Positions 15,820 through 25,316 of a DNA stretch of 64,000 nucleotides are shown here, piece by piece. Source of the stretch: Flavobacterium rhamnosiphilum (GTDB lineage: Bacteria; Bacteroidota; Bacteroidia; Flavobacteriales; Flavobacteriaceae); the NCBI RefSeq assembly GCF_004349195.1, contig NZ_SMLG01000001.1, positions 62,001 through 126,000 on the forward strand. Direction: 5' to 3'. The stretch's first letter is position 1. The number at the start of each line of letters is the position of its first letter. The position numbers and the translations under genes are program-made. The notes under the pieces are model-generated. The model was not told where the DNA came from. It saw only the letters and a list, made by a program, of their open reading frames with translations, and did not search any database.

Positions 15820-17085
15820 ATGGCATGTACAAGTTGTTCAACTTCTGATGGTGGCGCACCTAAGGGTTGTAAAAATAATGGGACTTGCGGCACCGATAGC
15901 TGCAATAAATTAACGGTTTTCGATTGGCTTTCTAATATGAGTTTGCCTAATGGGGACGCTCCTTTTGATTGTGTTGAAGTACGTTTCAAAAACGGCAGAA
16001 AAGAATTTTACCGCAACACTGAAAAACTAACGTTAAGCATGGGCGACATCGTTGCTACTGTTGCTTCTCCGGGTCATGATATAGGAATTGTTACTTTGAC
16101 AGGAGAATTGGTTAAAATTCAAATGAAGAAAAAAGGAGCGAATTACTTGGGTAATGAAATTCCGAAAATTTATAGAAAAGCATCCCAAAAAGATATTGAT
16201 ATTTGGTCTACAGCAAGAGATCGTGAAGAGCCGATGAAGGTTCGTGCACGGGAACTAGCGATTGCTCAAAAACTGGAAATGAAAATTTCGGATATTGAAT
16301 TTCAAGGGGATGGTTCAAAAGCTACGTTTTATTATACCGCAAATGACCGTATTGACTTTCGTGCGTTGATTAAAGATTTTGCTAAAGAATTCAGTACTCG
16401 TATTGAGATGAAACAAGTAGGTTTCCGTCAGGAAGCAGCTCGTTTAGGCGGAATTGGTTCTTGCGGAAGAGAATTGTGTTGTTCTACCTGGTTGACGGAT
16501 TTTAGAAGTGTAAACACCTCAGCGGCACGTTACCAACAACTGTCTTTGAATCCACAAAAACTGGCAGGACAATGCGGAAAATTAAAATGCTGCTTGAACT
16601 ATGAGTTGGATACCTACATGGATGCGTTGAAAGATTTTCCGGATTTCGAGACAAAATTGGTGACTGAAAAAGGAGATGCCATTTGCCAGAAACAAGACAT
16701 TTTCAAAGGATTAATGTGGTTTGCGTATACCAATAATTTTGCTAACTGGCATGTGCTAAAAATTGAACAAGTCAAAGAAATTGTTGCCGAAAACAAACTA
16801 AAAAACAAAGTTTCTTCGTTAGAAGATTATGCTATCGAGATTGTTGCCGAGCCGGAGAAAAACTTCAATAATGCAATGGGTCAGGAAAGTTTGACTCGTT
16901 TCGACCAGCCAAAACCAAAGAAAAAACCAAATAAAAAACGTAAACCGGCCGGTGAAAATGCAATTGTAGCAAATAACAACAAGCCCGCAAACAATAACAA
17001 TAATAACCGTCAGAATTCAAATGACAAAAAGCCTGCGGAACCAAGAAAACCTATAATTATTACTAAAAATGTGGATAAAAAATAG
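15820..17085 (+). CDS. ricT: PSP1 domain protein, RicT/YaaT-like
   Basis: A 421-residue protein. The N-terminus is Cys-rich (C3, C6, C17, C23, C28), followed by the PSP1 domain (about 55-260), including RIEMKQVGFRQEAARLGGIG and the conserved clusters GSCGRELCCSTW and GQCGKLKCCLNYE. In Bacillus, RicT (YaaT) belongs to the RicAFT complex, which carries 4Fe-4S clusters and assists RNase Y. The C-terminal 80 residues are a Lys/Pro and then Asn-rich low-complexity tail, probably disordered. The 3' end overlaps gldH by 17 bp in another frame, so the two are co-expressed. Whether RicA/RicF partners exist here is unknown. Family call secure, function transferred. Confidence 0.87.
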   Translation: MACTSCSTSDGGAPKGCKNNGTCGTDSCNKLTVFDWLSNMSLPNGDAPFDCVEVRFKNGRKEFYRNTEKLTLSMGDIVATVASPGHDIGIVTLTGELVKIQMKKKGANYLGNEIPKIYRKASQKDIDIWSTARDREEPMKVRARELAIAQKLEMKISDIEFQGDGSKATFYYTANDRIDFRALIKDFAKEFSTRIEMKQVGFRQEAARLGGIGSCGRELCCSTWLTDFRSVNTSAARYQQLSLNPQKLAGQCGKLKCCLNYELDTYMDALKDFPDFETKLVTEKGDAICQKQDIFKGLMWFAYTNNFANWHVLKIEQVKEIVAENKLKNKVSSLEDYAIEIVAEPEKNFNNAMGQESLTRFDQPKPKKKPNKKRKPAGENAIVANNNKPANNNNNNRQNSNDKKPAEPRKPIIITKNVDKK

Positions 17086-17548
17086 CGCTTTACTTCTTTT
17101 AGTTGTGATTCTCTTTTCTTCATGTGATAAAAAAAGAGTTTTTGATGAATATAAATCTGTTGGTAGTGCGTGGCACAAAGACAGCATTGTAACGTTCAAT
17201 TTACCGGAATTAGACTCAACAAAACGATACAATCTATTTGTGAATTTGAGAGCCAATAACAATTATCAATACAACAATCTGTTTTTAATTGTGGCATTGG
17301 AATTACCAAATGGTTTCACAAAAGTGGACACGCTTGAATACCAAATGGCAGATCCGGACGGAACACTTTTAGGCGATGGATTTTCGGATATAAAAGAAAG
17401 CAAGCTCTTTTATAAGGAAAATGTACGGTTCCGATCGAAATACAAAGTCTATATCAAACAAGCGGTTAGAGAAAACGGCAAAGTTCCCGGCGTAACGGCT
17501 TTAGACGGAATTACAGAGGTAGGTTTTAGAATAGAAAAAAAAGAATAA
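17069..17548 (+). CDS. gldH: Gliding-motility lipoprotein GldH
   Basis: A 159-residue lipoprotein with signal MWIKNSALLLLVVILFSSC and lipid-modified C19. The mature start DKKRVFDEYKSVG matches the GldH family. GldH is required for gliding in Flavobacterium johnsoniae, where it helps assemble the GldKLMN machinery that also serves type IX secretion; this agrees with the T9SS cargo at 25-34 kb. The gene starts inside the end of ricT and is followed 9 bp later by a class A PBP gene, a plausible ricT-gldH-PBP operon linking envelope assembly and motility. Confidence 0.9.
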   Translation: MWIKNSALLLLVVILFSSCDKKRVFDEYKSVGSAWHKDSIVTFNLPELDSTKRYNLFVNLRANNNYQYNNLFLIVALELPNGFTKVDTLEYQMADPDGTLLGDGFSDIKESKLFYKENVRFRSKYKVYIKQAVRENGKVPGVTALDGITEVGFRIEKKE

Positions 17549-17557
17549 AATAGTATT

Positions 17558-19867
17558 ATGGCTATCAAAAAAAATAACAATCAGACAAAAAATATTGATA
17601 AGGACATCACTTACTACAAAAAGAAATTTTGGAAAATCTTCTTTTATGGAATGGGTGCTGTCGGTTTATTTTTCTTATTTGCTTCATGGGGACTTTTCGG
17701 TTCGATGCCTTCTTTTGAAGATTTAGAAAATCCAGATTCAAACTTAGCTACAGAAATCATATCGGCTGACGGAGTAGTTTTGGGTAAATATTTTGAAAAA
17801 AACAGGTCCCAGTTAAAATATTCCGACTTACCAAAAAACTTGGTACAAGCATTAATAGCTACTGAAGATGCTCGTTTTTATGAGCATTCCGGCATTGACG
17901 GAAGAGGAACTTTGAGAGCTATTTCCAGTTTAGGAACCAGCGGTGGTGCGAGTACGTTGACACAACAATTGGCAAAACAATTATTCCACGGAGAAGGATC
18001 TAAATTTCTGCCTTTTAGAATTGTACAAAAAATAAAAGAATGGATTATCGCTATTCGATTAGAAAGACAATACACTAAAAATGAAATCATTGCAATGTAT
18101 TGCAACGTATATGATTTTGGAAATAATTCTGTTGGAGTAAGCTCTGCGGCAAAAACCTATTTTTCTAAAGAACCAAAGGATTTAACCATCAGTGAATCGG
18201 CAATATTAGTAGGAATGTTTAAAAACTCCGGTTTATACAATCCTATCAGAAACCCACAAGGAGTAAAAAACCGCAGAAACGTGGTGCTTTTGCAAATGGA
18301 AAAAGGAAAAATTATTTCAAAAGAAGAAAAAGAAAGACTTCAAAGTTTACCTATTAAGTTAAATTTCAAATTAGAAACACACAAAGACGGAACGGCTACG
18401 TATTTTAGAGAATATTTACGTGATTACATGAAAAAATGGGCCGAAGAAAATAAAAAACCAGACGGTTCAGATTATGATATCTACAAAGACGGTTTAAAAA
18501 TCTACACCACGATTGATTCCAGAATGCAATTGCATGCTGAAGAAGCGGTTACGGCACACATGGCAAACCTTCAAGAAGAGTTTTTTAATCAAACTAAGGG
18601 TAATAAAAATGCCCCTTTCGTTAACATTTCTTCTGTAGAAACACAACGAATTCTGAATCAGGCAATGAAATCATCTAACCGATGGGCTGTGATGAAATCA
18701 ATGGATAAAAGCGATGAAGAAATTATAAAATCGTTCAGCGAAAAAGCAAAAATGACCGTCTTTTCTTGGAAAGGAGAAAAAGACACCATCATGACGCCAT
18801 TGGATTCTATTCGGTATTACAAACACTTTTTGCAATCCGGATTGATGGCGATGGAACCACAAACTGGTAATATAAAAGCTTGGGTTGGCGGTATCAACTA
18901 CAAATATTTTCAATACGATCACGTAGGACAAGGTGCCAGACAAGTAGGTTCGACTTTCAAACCATTTGTTTACGCCACTGCTATCGAACAGTTAAACATG
19001 TCTCCGTGTGACTCGATTATTGATGGGCCATTTGTAATCAGAAAAGGACGCCATCATGTTACCGAAGATTGGGAACCTAGAAACTCTGACAACAAATACC
19101 GCGGAATGGTTACCTTAAAAAGAGGCTTGGCGAATTCCATAAATACAATATCTGCAAAATTGATTGACAAAGTTGGTCCGGAAGCCGTAATAGACCTAAC
19201 ACATAAATTAGGGGTTAAATCCGAAATTGTAAACCAACCATCCATTGCGTTAGGAGCGGTTGAAATAACAGTTGAAGACATGGTTGCCGCATACAGCACC
19301 TTTGCAAACCAAGGTGTTTATATGAAACCGCAATTTATATCGAAAATTGAAGACAAAAGTGGCGTTGTAATCTACGAGCCAATACCAGAATCGCATGATG
19401 TCCTAAATAAAGACATCGCTTATGCGGTTGTCAAATTACTGGAAGGTGTAACCGAAGGTGGATCTGGAGACCGTTTGCGCACCACTGGCGGCGGTAACGG
19501 AGACAACCGCTGGACCGGTTATCCTTATCAATTTAAAAACCCTATTGCAGGAAAAACAGGTACCACACAAAACCAGTCTGATGGTTGGTTTATGGGAATG
19601 GTTCCTAATCTTGTGACTGGAGTTTGGGTTGGTTGTGAGGATCGTTCGGCCCGTTTTAAAAGCATTACTTATGGTCAGGGAGCCACGGCCGCATTGCCGG
19701 TTTGGGGTTATTTCATGAAACTGTGTTATGCTGATCCGGCACTTAAAATATCTAAGGGACCCTTTGAGCGTCCTGCAAATCTTTCGATCAAAGTAGACTG
19801 TTACGTTCCTAAAAAAGTAGTAGACACGACAGCCGTAGAACAAGACACCGAAGAATTTGAATTGTAA
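17558..19867 (+). CDS. mrcA: Class A penicillin-binding protein 1A
   Basis: A 769-residue bifunctional peptidoglycan synthase: short cytosolic tail, one TM helix (about 28-50), glycosyltransferase domain about 70-245 with the catalytic Glu in LIATEDARFYEHSGID and the GGASTLTQQLAKQLF motif, then a transpeptidase domain about 430-730 with SxxK (GSTFKPFVYA), SxN (ANSINTIS) and KTG (GKTGTTQNQSDGW). All active-site motifs are intact. It polymerizes and crosslinks peptidoglycan in the periplasm. It follows gldH after 9 bp. A structured RNA element begins 11 bp after its stop. Confidence 0.94.
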   Translation: MAIKKNNNQTKNIDKDITYYKKKFWKIFFYGMGAVGLFFLFASWGLFGSMPSFEDLENPDSNLATEIISADGVVLGKYFEKNRSQLKYSDLPKNLVQALIATEDARFYEHSGIDGRGTLRAISSLGTSGGASTLTQQLAKQLFHGEGSKFLPFRIVQKIKEWIIAIRLERQYTKNEIIAMYCNVYDFGNNSVGVSSAAKTYFSKEPKDLTISESAILVGMFKNSGLYNPIRNPQGVKNRRNVVLLQMEKGKIISKEEKERLQSLPIKLNFKLETHKDGTATYFREYLRDYMKKWAEENKKPDGSDYDIYKDGLKIYTTIDSRMQLHAEEAVTAHMANLQEEFFNQTKGNKNAPFVNISSVETQRILNQAMKSSNRWAVMKSMDKSDEEIIKSFSEKAKMTVFSWKGEKDTIMTPLDSIRYYKHFLQSGLMAMEPQTGNIKAWVGGINYKYFQYDHVGQGARQVGSTFKPFVYATAIEQLNMSPCDSIIDGPFVIRKGRHHVTEDWEPRNSDNKYRGMVTLKRGLANSINTISAKLIDKVGPEAVIDLTHKLGVKSEIVNQPSIALGAVEITVEDMVAAYSTFANQGVYMKPQFISKIEDKSGVVIYEPIPESHDVLNKDIAYAVVKLLEGVTEGGSGDRLRTTGGGNGDNRWTGYPYQFKNPIAGKTGTTQNQSDGWFMGMVPNLVTGVWVGCEDRSARFKSITYGQGATAALPVWGYFMKLCYADPALKISKGPFERPANLSIKVDCYVPKKVVDTTAVEQDTEEFEL

Positions 19868-19877
19868 AATTCTTTTT

Positions 19878-19956
19878 AGGAGCTAATCCAGCTATCCGTT
19901 GCAATCTTTTTTTCGGTAAAAACCTCAAAAAAGGATTTCCACTGCTATCTGGGCTA
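19878..19956 (+). ncRNA. Structured 3'-UTR RNA element, copy 3 (Flavo-1-like)
   Basis: It begins AGGAGCTAATCCAGC 11 bp after the PBP1A stop and ends CTGGGCT, on the same strand as PBP1A. The outer helix pairs CCAG (19888-19891) with CTGG (19949-19952). Copies 1 and 2 have CCTG/CAGG and CCCG/CGGG at this place, so one base pair changes in a compensated way in all three. The central hairpin is A/T-rich and least regular here. The other copies lie at 6112-6188 and 48608-48685. Confidence 0.68.
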
Positions 19957-20054
19957 GGGCATTCGTTCTCTAAATTGAATCCTGTTGTTCTTAGTAATAT
20001 AAACAGATTTGATTCTTCTTTAAATTAAAATTCGACAAATAGCAACTCATTTTT

Positions 20055-20756
20055 ATGATTAACAAAAAAGTAAACAACGTTCAGGATGCCCTTCAAGGAA
20101 TTGAAAATGGGATGACCATCATGCTTGGCGGTTTCGGATTATGTGGTATTCCGGAAAATTCCATCGCCGAATTAGTAAAAAAAGAAACTACGGATTTAAC
20201 CTGTATTTCAAACAACGCCGGTGTAGATGATTTTGGTCTTGGATTGCTTTTGCAAAAGCGTCAAATCAAAAAAATGATTTCTTCTTATGTAGGAGAAAAT
20301 GCTGAATTTGAACGCCAAATGCTTTCTGGTGAGCTTGAAGTGGATCTTATTCCTCAAGGAACTTTAGCAGAACGTTGTCGTGCGGCACAAGCAGGAATTC
20401 CTGCTTTTTTCACACCAGCCGGTTATGGAACTGAAGTGGCAGAAGGCAAAGAAGCACGCGAATTCAACGGGAAAATGCATGTTATGGAACACGCTTTCAA
20501 AGCTGATTTTGCCATCGTAAAAGCATGGAAAGGTGACGAAGCCGGAAACTTAATTTTCAAAGGAACCGCAAGAAACTTCAATCCATGTATGGCTGGAGCG
20601 GCAAAAATCACCATCGCCGAAGTAGAAGAATTATTACCTGCAGGAAGTTTAGATCCAAATGAAATTCATATTCCGGGAATACTTGTAAATAGAATTTTTC
20701 AAGGTGGGAAATATGAAAAAAGAATTGAACAAAGAACCGTGAGAAAAATTTTCTAA
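20055..20756 (+). CDS. scoA: 3-oxoacid CoA-transferase subunit A
   Basis: A 233-residue alpha subunit of a succinyl-CoA:3-ketoacid (acetoacetate) CoA-transferase. It has the family start ([20 protein letters not shown]), the [11 protein letters not shown] and [15 protein letters not shown] segments, and [15 protein letters not shown] near the end. With subunit B it moves CoA from succinyl-CoA to acetoacetate in ketone-body and short-chain acid use, in the cytosol. scoB follows after 2 bp, so the subunits are coupled. The 187 bp upstream hold the structured RNA of the preceding gene, and I see no clear promoter. Confidence 0.92.
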   Translation: MINKKVNNVQDALQGIENGMTIMLGGFGLCGIPENSIAELVKKETTDLTCISNNAGVDDFGLGLLLQKRQIKKMISSYVGENAEFERQMLSGELEVDLIPQGTLAERCRAAQAGIPAFFTPAGYGTEVAEGKEAREFNGKMHVMEHAFKADFAIVKAWKGDEAGNLIFKGTARNFNPCMAGAAKITIAEVEELLPAGSLDPNEIHIPGILVNRIFQGGKYEKRIEQRTVRKIF

Positions 20757-20758
20757 TT

Positions 20759-21418
20759 ATGGCTTTAGATAAAAATCAAATTGCAAAACGTATTGCAAAA
20801 GAATTAAAACACAACTATTACGTGAATCTCGGAATCGGAATTCCAACATTAGTGGCTAATTATATTCCAGAAGGAATTGACGTTGAATTTCAAAGCGAAA
20901 ACGGTGTTCTGGGTATGGGTCCATTCCCTTTTGAAGGAGAAGAAGACGCTGATTTAATCAACGCAGGAAAACAAACCATAACTACTTTGCCCGGAGCTAG
21001 TTTCTTCGACTCAGCATTTAGTTTTGGAATGATTCGCGGACAACATGTTGACTTAACAATCCTTGGCGCGATGGAAGTAGCCGAAAACGGTGATATTGCC
21101 AACTGGAAAATCCCAGGTAAAATGGTAAAAGGAATGGGTGGCGCAATGGATTTAGTGGCTTCTGCCGAGAATATTATTGTAGCCATGATGCACGTTAACA
21201 AAGCCGGTGAATCAAAAATTCTAAAAAGATGTACACTTCCGCTTACTGGCGTGGGTTGCGTTAAAAAAGTAGTTACAGAATTGGCCGTTTTGGAAATAAC
21301 ACCACAAGGTTTCAAACTATTGGAACGCGCTCCAGGTGTTACCGTAGAACATATAATCGCTTCCACTGAAGCAGATTTAATTATTGAAGGTGAAATTCCG
21401 GAGATGATTATTGACTAA
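20759..21418 (+). CDS. scoB: 3-oxoacid CoA-transferase subunit B
   Basis: A 219-residue beta subunit. It contains the catalytic glutamate motif in EFQSENGVLGMGPFP and the preceding NLGIGIPTLVANYIP glycine loop, both diagnostic of family I CoA-transferases. The later GGAMDLVASAENIIVAMMH and GVGCVKKVVTELAVLEIT segments are also family-typical. It forms the heterotetramer with the scoA product. A bidirectional terminator follows at 21438-21470. Confidence 0.92.
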   Translation: MALDKNQIAKRIAKELKHNYYVNLGIGIPTLVANYIPEGIDVEFQSENGVLGMGPFPFEGEEDADLINAGKQTITTLPGASFFDSAFSFGMIRGQHVDLTILGAMEVAENGDIANWKIPGKMVKGMGGAMDLVASAENIIVAMMHVNKAGESKILKRCTLPLTGVGCVKKVVTELAVLEITPQGFKLLERAPGVTVEHIIASTEADLIIEGEIPEMIID

Positions 21419-21437
21419 TAAAAATTACGAAATACAC

Positions 21438-21470
21438 AAAGCCCGCAATTTCAATAAAATTGCGGGCTTT
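21438..21470. terminator. Bidirectional terminator between scoB and a convergent receptor gene
   Basis: A perfect 14-bp stem (21438-21451 with 21457-21470) with a 5-nt loop; the stem begins AAA and ends TTT, so it can act on both strands. It lies 19 bp after the scoB stop and 17 bp from the stop of the convergent receptor. Confidence 0.85.
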
Positions 21471-21487
21471 TATTTGCGATTTAAATT

Positions 21488-23686
21488 CTAAAAATTGTAT
21501 TTCCCTCCAAGATAAATACTTCTTCCGCCAGCATTGATTCCAGAAGCAAAAGTCCTGTATTGCGTATCTAAAATATTTTCAACACCGGAGAAAACAGTGA
21601 ACTGTTCCGTTAAAGATAAAGATCCTTTCAAATTATAGGTCTCCCAAGAAGGCATCCCGTTTTTTGGAGCATATTGCAAATTATCTTCTCCACTGGGTGA
21701 GTAATTGCTCAACTCTTTTTTTCCATTATACAACATATATAAATCCAGGTTTACTACTTTACTTTCATATTTAAAACCTGTTTTCCCGTAAAATGGAGCA
21801 ATGTGATCTAGAGGAAAATTACCCGTCGCATTTTGTACTCTACCGTGAGTAAAGTTGAAAGTGCCATAAAACAAGAATGATTTTGTGATATAACTTCTTA
21901 AGGTCGAAGAAATTCCGGCAATATTTCCTTTTCCTTGATTTTGATTGGCATAAATGAGGCTGTTTTTTCCTTCATAAACAATCGAAGATTGTCCGTTTAA
22001 CGTGAAAGCACCCGTTACTATTGCATCATACAGTCTTGTGTAATAAAAAACATTTTCAAACTGAAAACGCTTGCCTTCCCAAAAAGTAATGCTCAAATCA
22101 GCCGTTACTGACTTCTCAGGCTTCAAATTTTTGTTTGGCACAATTAAAGTTCCCGCTGCCGATTCGAATATTTTTGCTAAATCATCAATGTTTGGAACTC
22201 GAAATGCAGAAGCTAAGTTAAAACCTATTTTTGTGTTTTCGCTGGCATTATTTACAATTCCAACGGCACCACTATAGGTAAAGTTTTTTTGTGAAACGGT
22301 AGTATAAGGTAAATTCAGAAAATTGGTTGAAATTTCGCTGTTTAAAGCGGTGTAACCCGCTCTTGCACTTGCATTGTACGAGGCCGTTTTATTAATGCTA
22401 TTGCTGTAGGAAGCAAAACCTTCGGCTTTAAAAGTATGGTTTTTTCCATCCGGATAACGCGAATCAGTGATGCCTTCAGCATTAGTTAAGATGTTTCTTT
22501 TAATTCCCGAAGAATTCAAATTATCATAATATACATCGGCGCCATAAATAAAATCACCGTTCCCTATTTTTGTTTTAAAATCAGAATTGATGGCAAATAT
22601 CGAAACTTTTTCGATCCTGGAACTTTGTGTTGGATTACCAAAACTACGGGTAATTCTACTTTCTTCGATGTTTTGATAACTGGCAACCAAATTCATATCA
22701 CTGCTCAAGAACACCTTCTTTTTGTCTAATTTATAAGCAGAAAGCAATCTTTTTTGTGGTCCATAATTCCAAACTGCAGATTTAAATTTTCCGTTTGAAC
22801 TCAAATCAGTTAACCTGTCATATCTCGGAATGTCTGATGTGGTAGAATATTGTAAATTTAAACTATGTCGCGTGTTACTATTTTGCTGAAAAACAATTTT
22901 TTGCATAAAATCATATTGTTTGTATCCAGAAAATTTTTGCACATATTTGTCGTCATTGGCAACTTTAGTGTCAACACCATCATTGGTTACCACATAAAAA
23001 GGTCTTTCTCCAAAAAAATCATTAGAACCATTTTTATGTTTTCCCATTTTTAAATCCCCATAATCACTATAGGAGAATGAAGTTAAGGAACCCCATTTTT
23101 GACCCGCAAAGTTGAAATCTAAATGACCTGATTTCCCTTGGTTTGCAGAGTTGTAACTTGTTAAAGCAGTTCCGCTAAACTTTTTGTTTTCCGTATCGGA
23201 AAGCAATTTTGCATTTTTAGTTTGTAAATAAATGGCTCCGCCAAGCGCATCACTTCCGTGAATAGTAGACGATGGTCCAAAAAGCACATCTACATTCTCG
23301 ATTATATTTTTATCTACAGTAACTATGTTTTGCAAATGTCCAGCTCTGTAAATTAAGTTATTCATTCGGATTCCATCAACGAGTAATAAAATCCTACTGG
23401 ATTCAAAACCTCTGATAACAGGGCTTCCACCACCCTGTTGTGATTTTTGAACTGCTAAAGTCCCCGAATTTCCCAACACATCGGCACTGGACTGGAAGTT
23501 ATTAAACTCGATTTCTTTTCTAGAAATACTTTCAATCTGTTGCGTAATTTTCCTTTTTGGTTTTGCAAATCGTTGTGTACTTACAACCACTTCATCTAAT
23601 CCTATTGAGTTTATGGTGTCTTTTTTGGTTTGGGAAAATCCCGCCAAAGAGCAAATACAAACCATAACAACTATAGTTTTTTTCAT
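21488..23686 (-). CDS. TonB-dependent receptor, heme/hemoglobin type
   Basis: A 732-residue outer-membrane receptor: signal peptide to about residue 19 (MKKTIVVMVCICSLAGFSQ), TonB-box-like GLDEVVVSTQRF, plug about 40-155 (SPVIRGFESSRILLLVDGIR and VDVLFGPSSTIHGSDALGGA), then the barrel ending GGRSIYLGGKYNF. The barrel carries a FRAP-type segment (ASAFRVPNIDDL) and an NPNL-like VPNKNLKPE, as in HmuR/HemR heme receptors, plus the YSTTSDIPRYDRLT segment. It has no CarboxypepD domain, unlike the other receptors here. Import of heme or hemoproteins is the best guess; the full heme pathway elsewhere in the window would then make heme uptake an alternative source. It appears to be a single gene. Confidence 0.87.
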   Translation of the reverse strand: MKKTIVVMVCICSLAGFSQTKKDTINSIGLDEVVVSTQRFAKPKRKITQQIESISRKEIEFNNFQSSADVLGNSGTLAVQKSQQGGGSPVIRGFESSRILLLVDGIRMNNLIYRAGHLQNIVTVDKNIIENVDVLFGPSSTIHGSDALGGAIYLQTKNAKLLSDTENKKFSGTALTSYNSANQGKSGHLDFNFAGQKWGSLTSFSYSDYGDLKMGKHKNGSNDFFGERPFYVVTNDGVDTKVANDDKYVQKFSGYKQYDFMQKIVFQQNSNTRHSLNLQYSTTSDIPRYDRLTDLSSNGKFKSAVWNYGPQKRLLSAYKLDKKKVFLSSDMNLVASYQNIEESRITRSFGNPTQSSRIEKVSIFAINSDFKTKIGNGDFIYGADVYYDNLNSSGIKRNILTNAEGITDSRYPDGKNHTFKAEGFASYSNSINKTASYNASARAGYTALNSEISTNFLNLPYTTVSQKNFTYSGAVGIVNNASENTKIGFNLASAFRVPNIDDLAKIFESAAGTLIVPNKNLKPEKSVTADLSITFWEGKRFQFENVFYYTRLYDAIVTGAFTLNGQSSIVYEGKNSLIYANQNQGKGNIAGISSTLRSYITKSFLFYGTFNFTHGRVQNATGNFPLDHIAPFYGKTGFKYESKVVNLDLYMLYNGKKELSNYSPSGEDNLQYAPKNGMPSWETYNLKGSLSLTEQFTVFSGVENILDTQYRTFASGINAGGRSIYLGGKYNF

Positions 23687-23866
23687 GTTTTATAATTAAT
23701 TCGTTTAAAATTTGAAAGCCTTACGCACAACCACTTTTAAGGGCACACGAATATACCGTTTAGAATTAAAAATAGTTTGTTTTTTTGGTTTTGGTTGAAA
23801 AAAAAATGCGTTACATTCAAATTATTTTGTCAGCGAAAAATAGCTGTTAGGTAAAAACCTCTCGCT

Positions 23867-25189
23867 TTACTTCCCTTTGAAAGGAACTTTTACAATAACG
23901 GTTTCCCCTTTTCCTTTTATATTGGCCATACTTTGTATTGTCCATAAATCAAGGAGATTGTCGCCATCAATAATACTGCCGCTATAATCTCCCCACGCCA
24001 CTCCATCAGTAGCCCCTTTGCCTTCTCCTGCACTCACGATTTCCCTTATTGTTCCTAAACGGTCTTTTGCCTTTCTAAAGGCAAATCGCGGACTGATAAA
24101 TGAATTGTTATTCACTTCCTGAAACCCAACCAACACATCATTTTCTTTATTTACGGCAATTGTTGTCTGTATATAATTGCTTGCATTACTTTTAATCAAT
24201 CCTGTTTGAATTATTTTCCCTGTCGTTGCATTTATCTGATGCCACTGCACTGCTGAACGCCCTTTGCATTTTACAGCTTGCGAAAACCAAATACTTCCAT
24301 TTTGATAAACGACATTTTTAGGATTGCGATCTCCGCTGGAGACTTTTTGTTCCGTGCCCTTTTGTGGAGATTGCGGAGGGTAATCCATGTATTTTAGACC
24401 GTGCGGTTTTTGGGATACAACCAAACAATACGGTTGTCCATTTGCATCTTCAGATACTTTTCGGATCACAAACTGATCGTCTTCAATAGCAAAAAAATAC
24501 AAATCATCAATCGCATCCTGCACAAAAACGGGATGTCCTAAACTTCCTTTAAAATGATAAATGGTGGCTGGTTTGCCTGCTTTGGCATCAGCCGTACGCA
24601 AAACAAAAGTATTTTCTTCTCCTCCGGGATAAGAATAACCAATCCATTTTTTACTGTAGCCAATGCCACCGCCATCGACTTCCTCAGTTCTTGAAACGGG
24701 GTAAATATTCCATGCACCCGTTGGATTACTGGTTTCCGAAACGGAAATGTTTACCGGCTTTGTCTTGGCTGCATCGTAATACCACCATAGATCAAAAACA
24801 AATACCTTGTTGTGGACATCAAAAAACATTTTGGGATCTATCCCATTATTAAAGCATTTTTGAGAAACGCCTTGAACAAATTTGCCTTTTTTATCATAAA
24901 TCATCAGTCCGCTGTTGGTCCCTTCCAACACATAATCACCCCCAACAGCTATTTGCGGATCTACTTGCCGGTTGCCATCCATCGAGCCATTAAAAACCTG
25001 ATACCCGTTTACCATTTGTGGATTCCCTCCTTGTTTGCGTTCAGGACATTGATTCCCGTTGTTGAAATCTACCTTGTGTATTGGGTTCACCACTTCGGTT
25101 TTTGAAGGACGTATTGTATCGATACTAGTTTGGGCATTAACCTGCACAAACAGCATTAATGATAAATAAGTTAAGCATGAATTTTTCAT
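23867..25189 (-). CDS. Secreted propeller-like protein of unknown function
   Basis: A 440-residue protein with a signal peptide (MKNSCLTYLSLMLFVQVNAQ) and no lipobox or T9SS domain. Repeated short blocks suggest a beta-propeller: RQVDPQIAVGGDYVLEGTNS, GIDPKMFFDVHNKVFVFDLW and later SGDRNPKNVVYQNGSIWFSQ, with WGDYSGSI near the end. Similar DPQIAVG...V.NSG patterns occur in secreted proteins whose function I do not know. It lies downstream of the giant BNR protein gene on the same strand, separated from it by a terminator, so it may be an independent unit. Confidence 0.7.
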   Translation of the reverse strand: MKNSCLTYLSLMLFVQVNAQTSIDTIRPSKTEVVNPIHKVDFNNGNQCPERKQGGNPQMVNGYQVFNGSMDGNRQVDPQIAVGGDYVLEGTNSGLMIYDKKGKFVQGVSQKCFNNGIDPKMFFDVHNKVFVFDLWWYYDAAKTKPVNISVSETSNPTGAWNIYPVSRTEEVDGGGIGYSKKWIGYSYPGGEENTFVLRTADAKAGKPATIYHFKGSLGHPVFVQDAIDDLYFFAIEDDQFVIRKVSEDANGQPYCLVVSQKPHGLKYMDYPPQSPQKGTEQKVSSGDRNPKNVVYQNGSIWFSQAVKCKGRSAVQWHQINATTGKIIQTGLIKSNASNYIQTTIAVNKENDVLVGFQEVNNNSFISPRFAFRKAKDRLGTIREIVSAGEGKGATDGVAWGDYSGSIIDGDNLLDLWTIQSMANIKGKGETVIVKVPFKGK

Positions 25190-25271
25190 TATATAATTAT
25201 ATTTTTTAATTATTAAAGTGTTCCAGAACGCTGACTTCTCCTCTTTTCCAGGAAAACTGTGAGTTTTAAAA

Positions 25272-25297
25272 AAAGCCGTAAATTTCTTTACGGCTTT
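25272..25297 (-). terminator. Terminator after the giant BNR/discoidin gene
   Basis: A perfect 11-bp stem (25272-25282 with 25287-25297) with a TTTC/GAAA tetraloop; on the minus strand it runs into a T-run. It lies 20 bp after the stop at 25317. Confidence 0.85.
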
Positions 25298-25316
25298 AAT
25301 CTATCCATTGAAATTT

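Noticed and set aside
16900..17085. Asn/Lys-rich tail of the RicT-like protein as a frameshift
   Set aside because: The frame continues with sensible codons to a stop that overlaps gldH, and low-complexity tails are plausible in this protein class.
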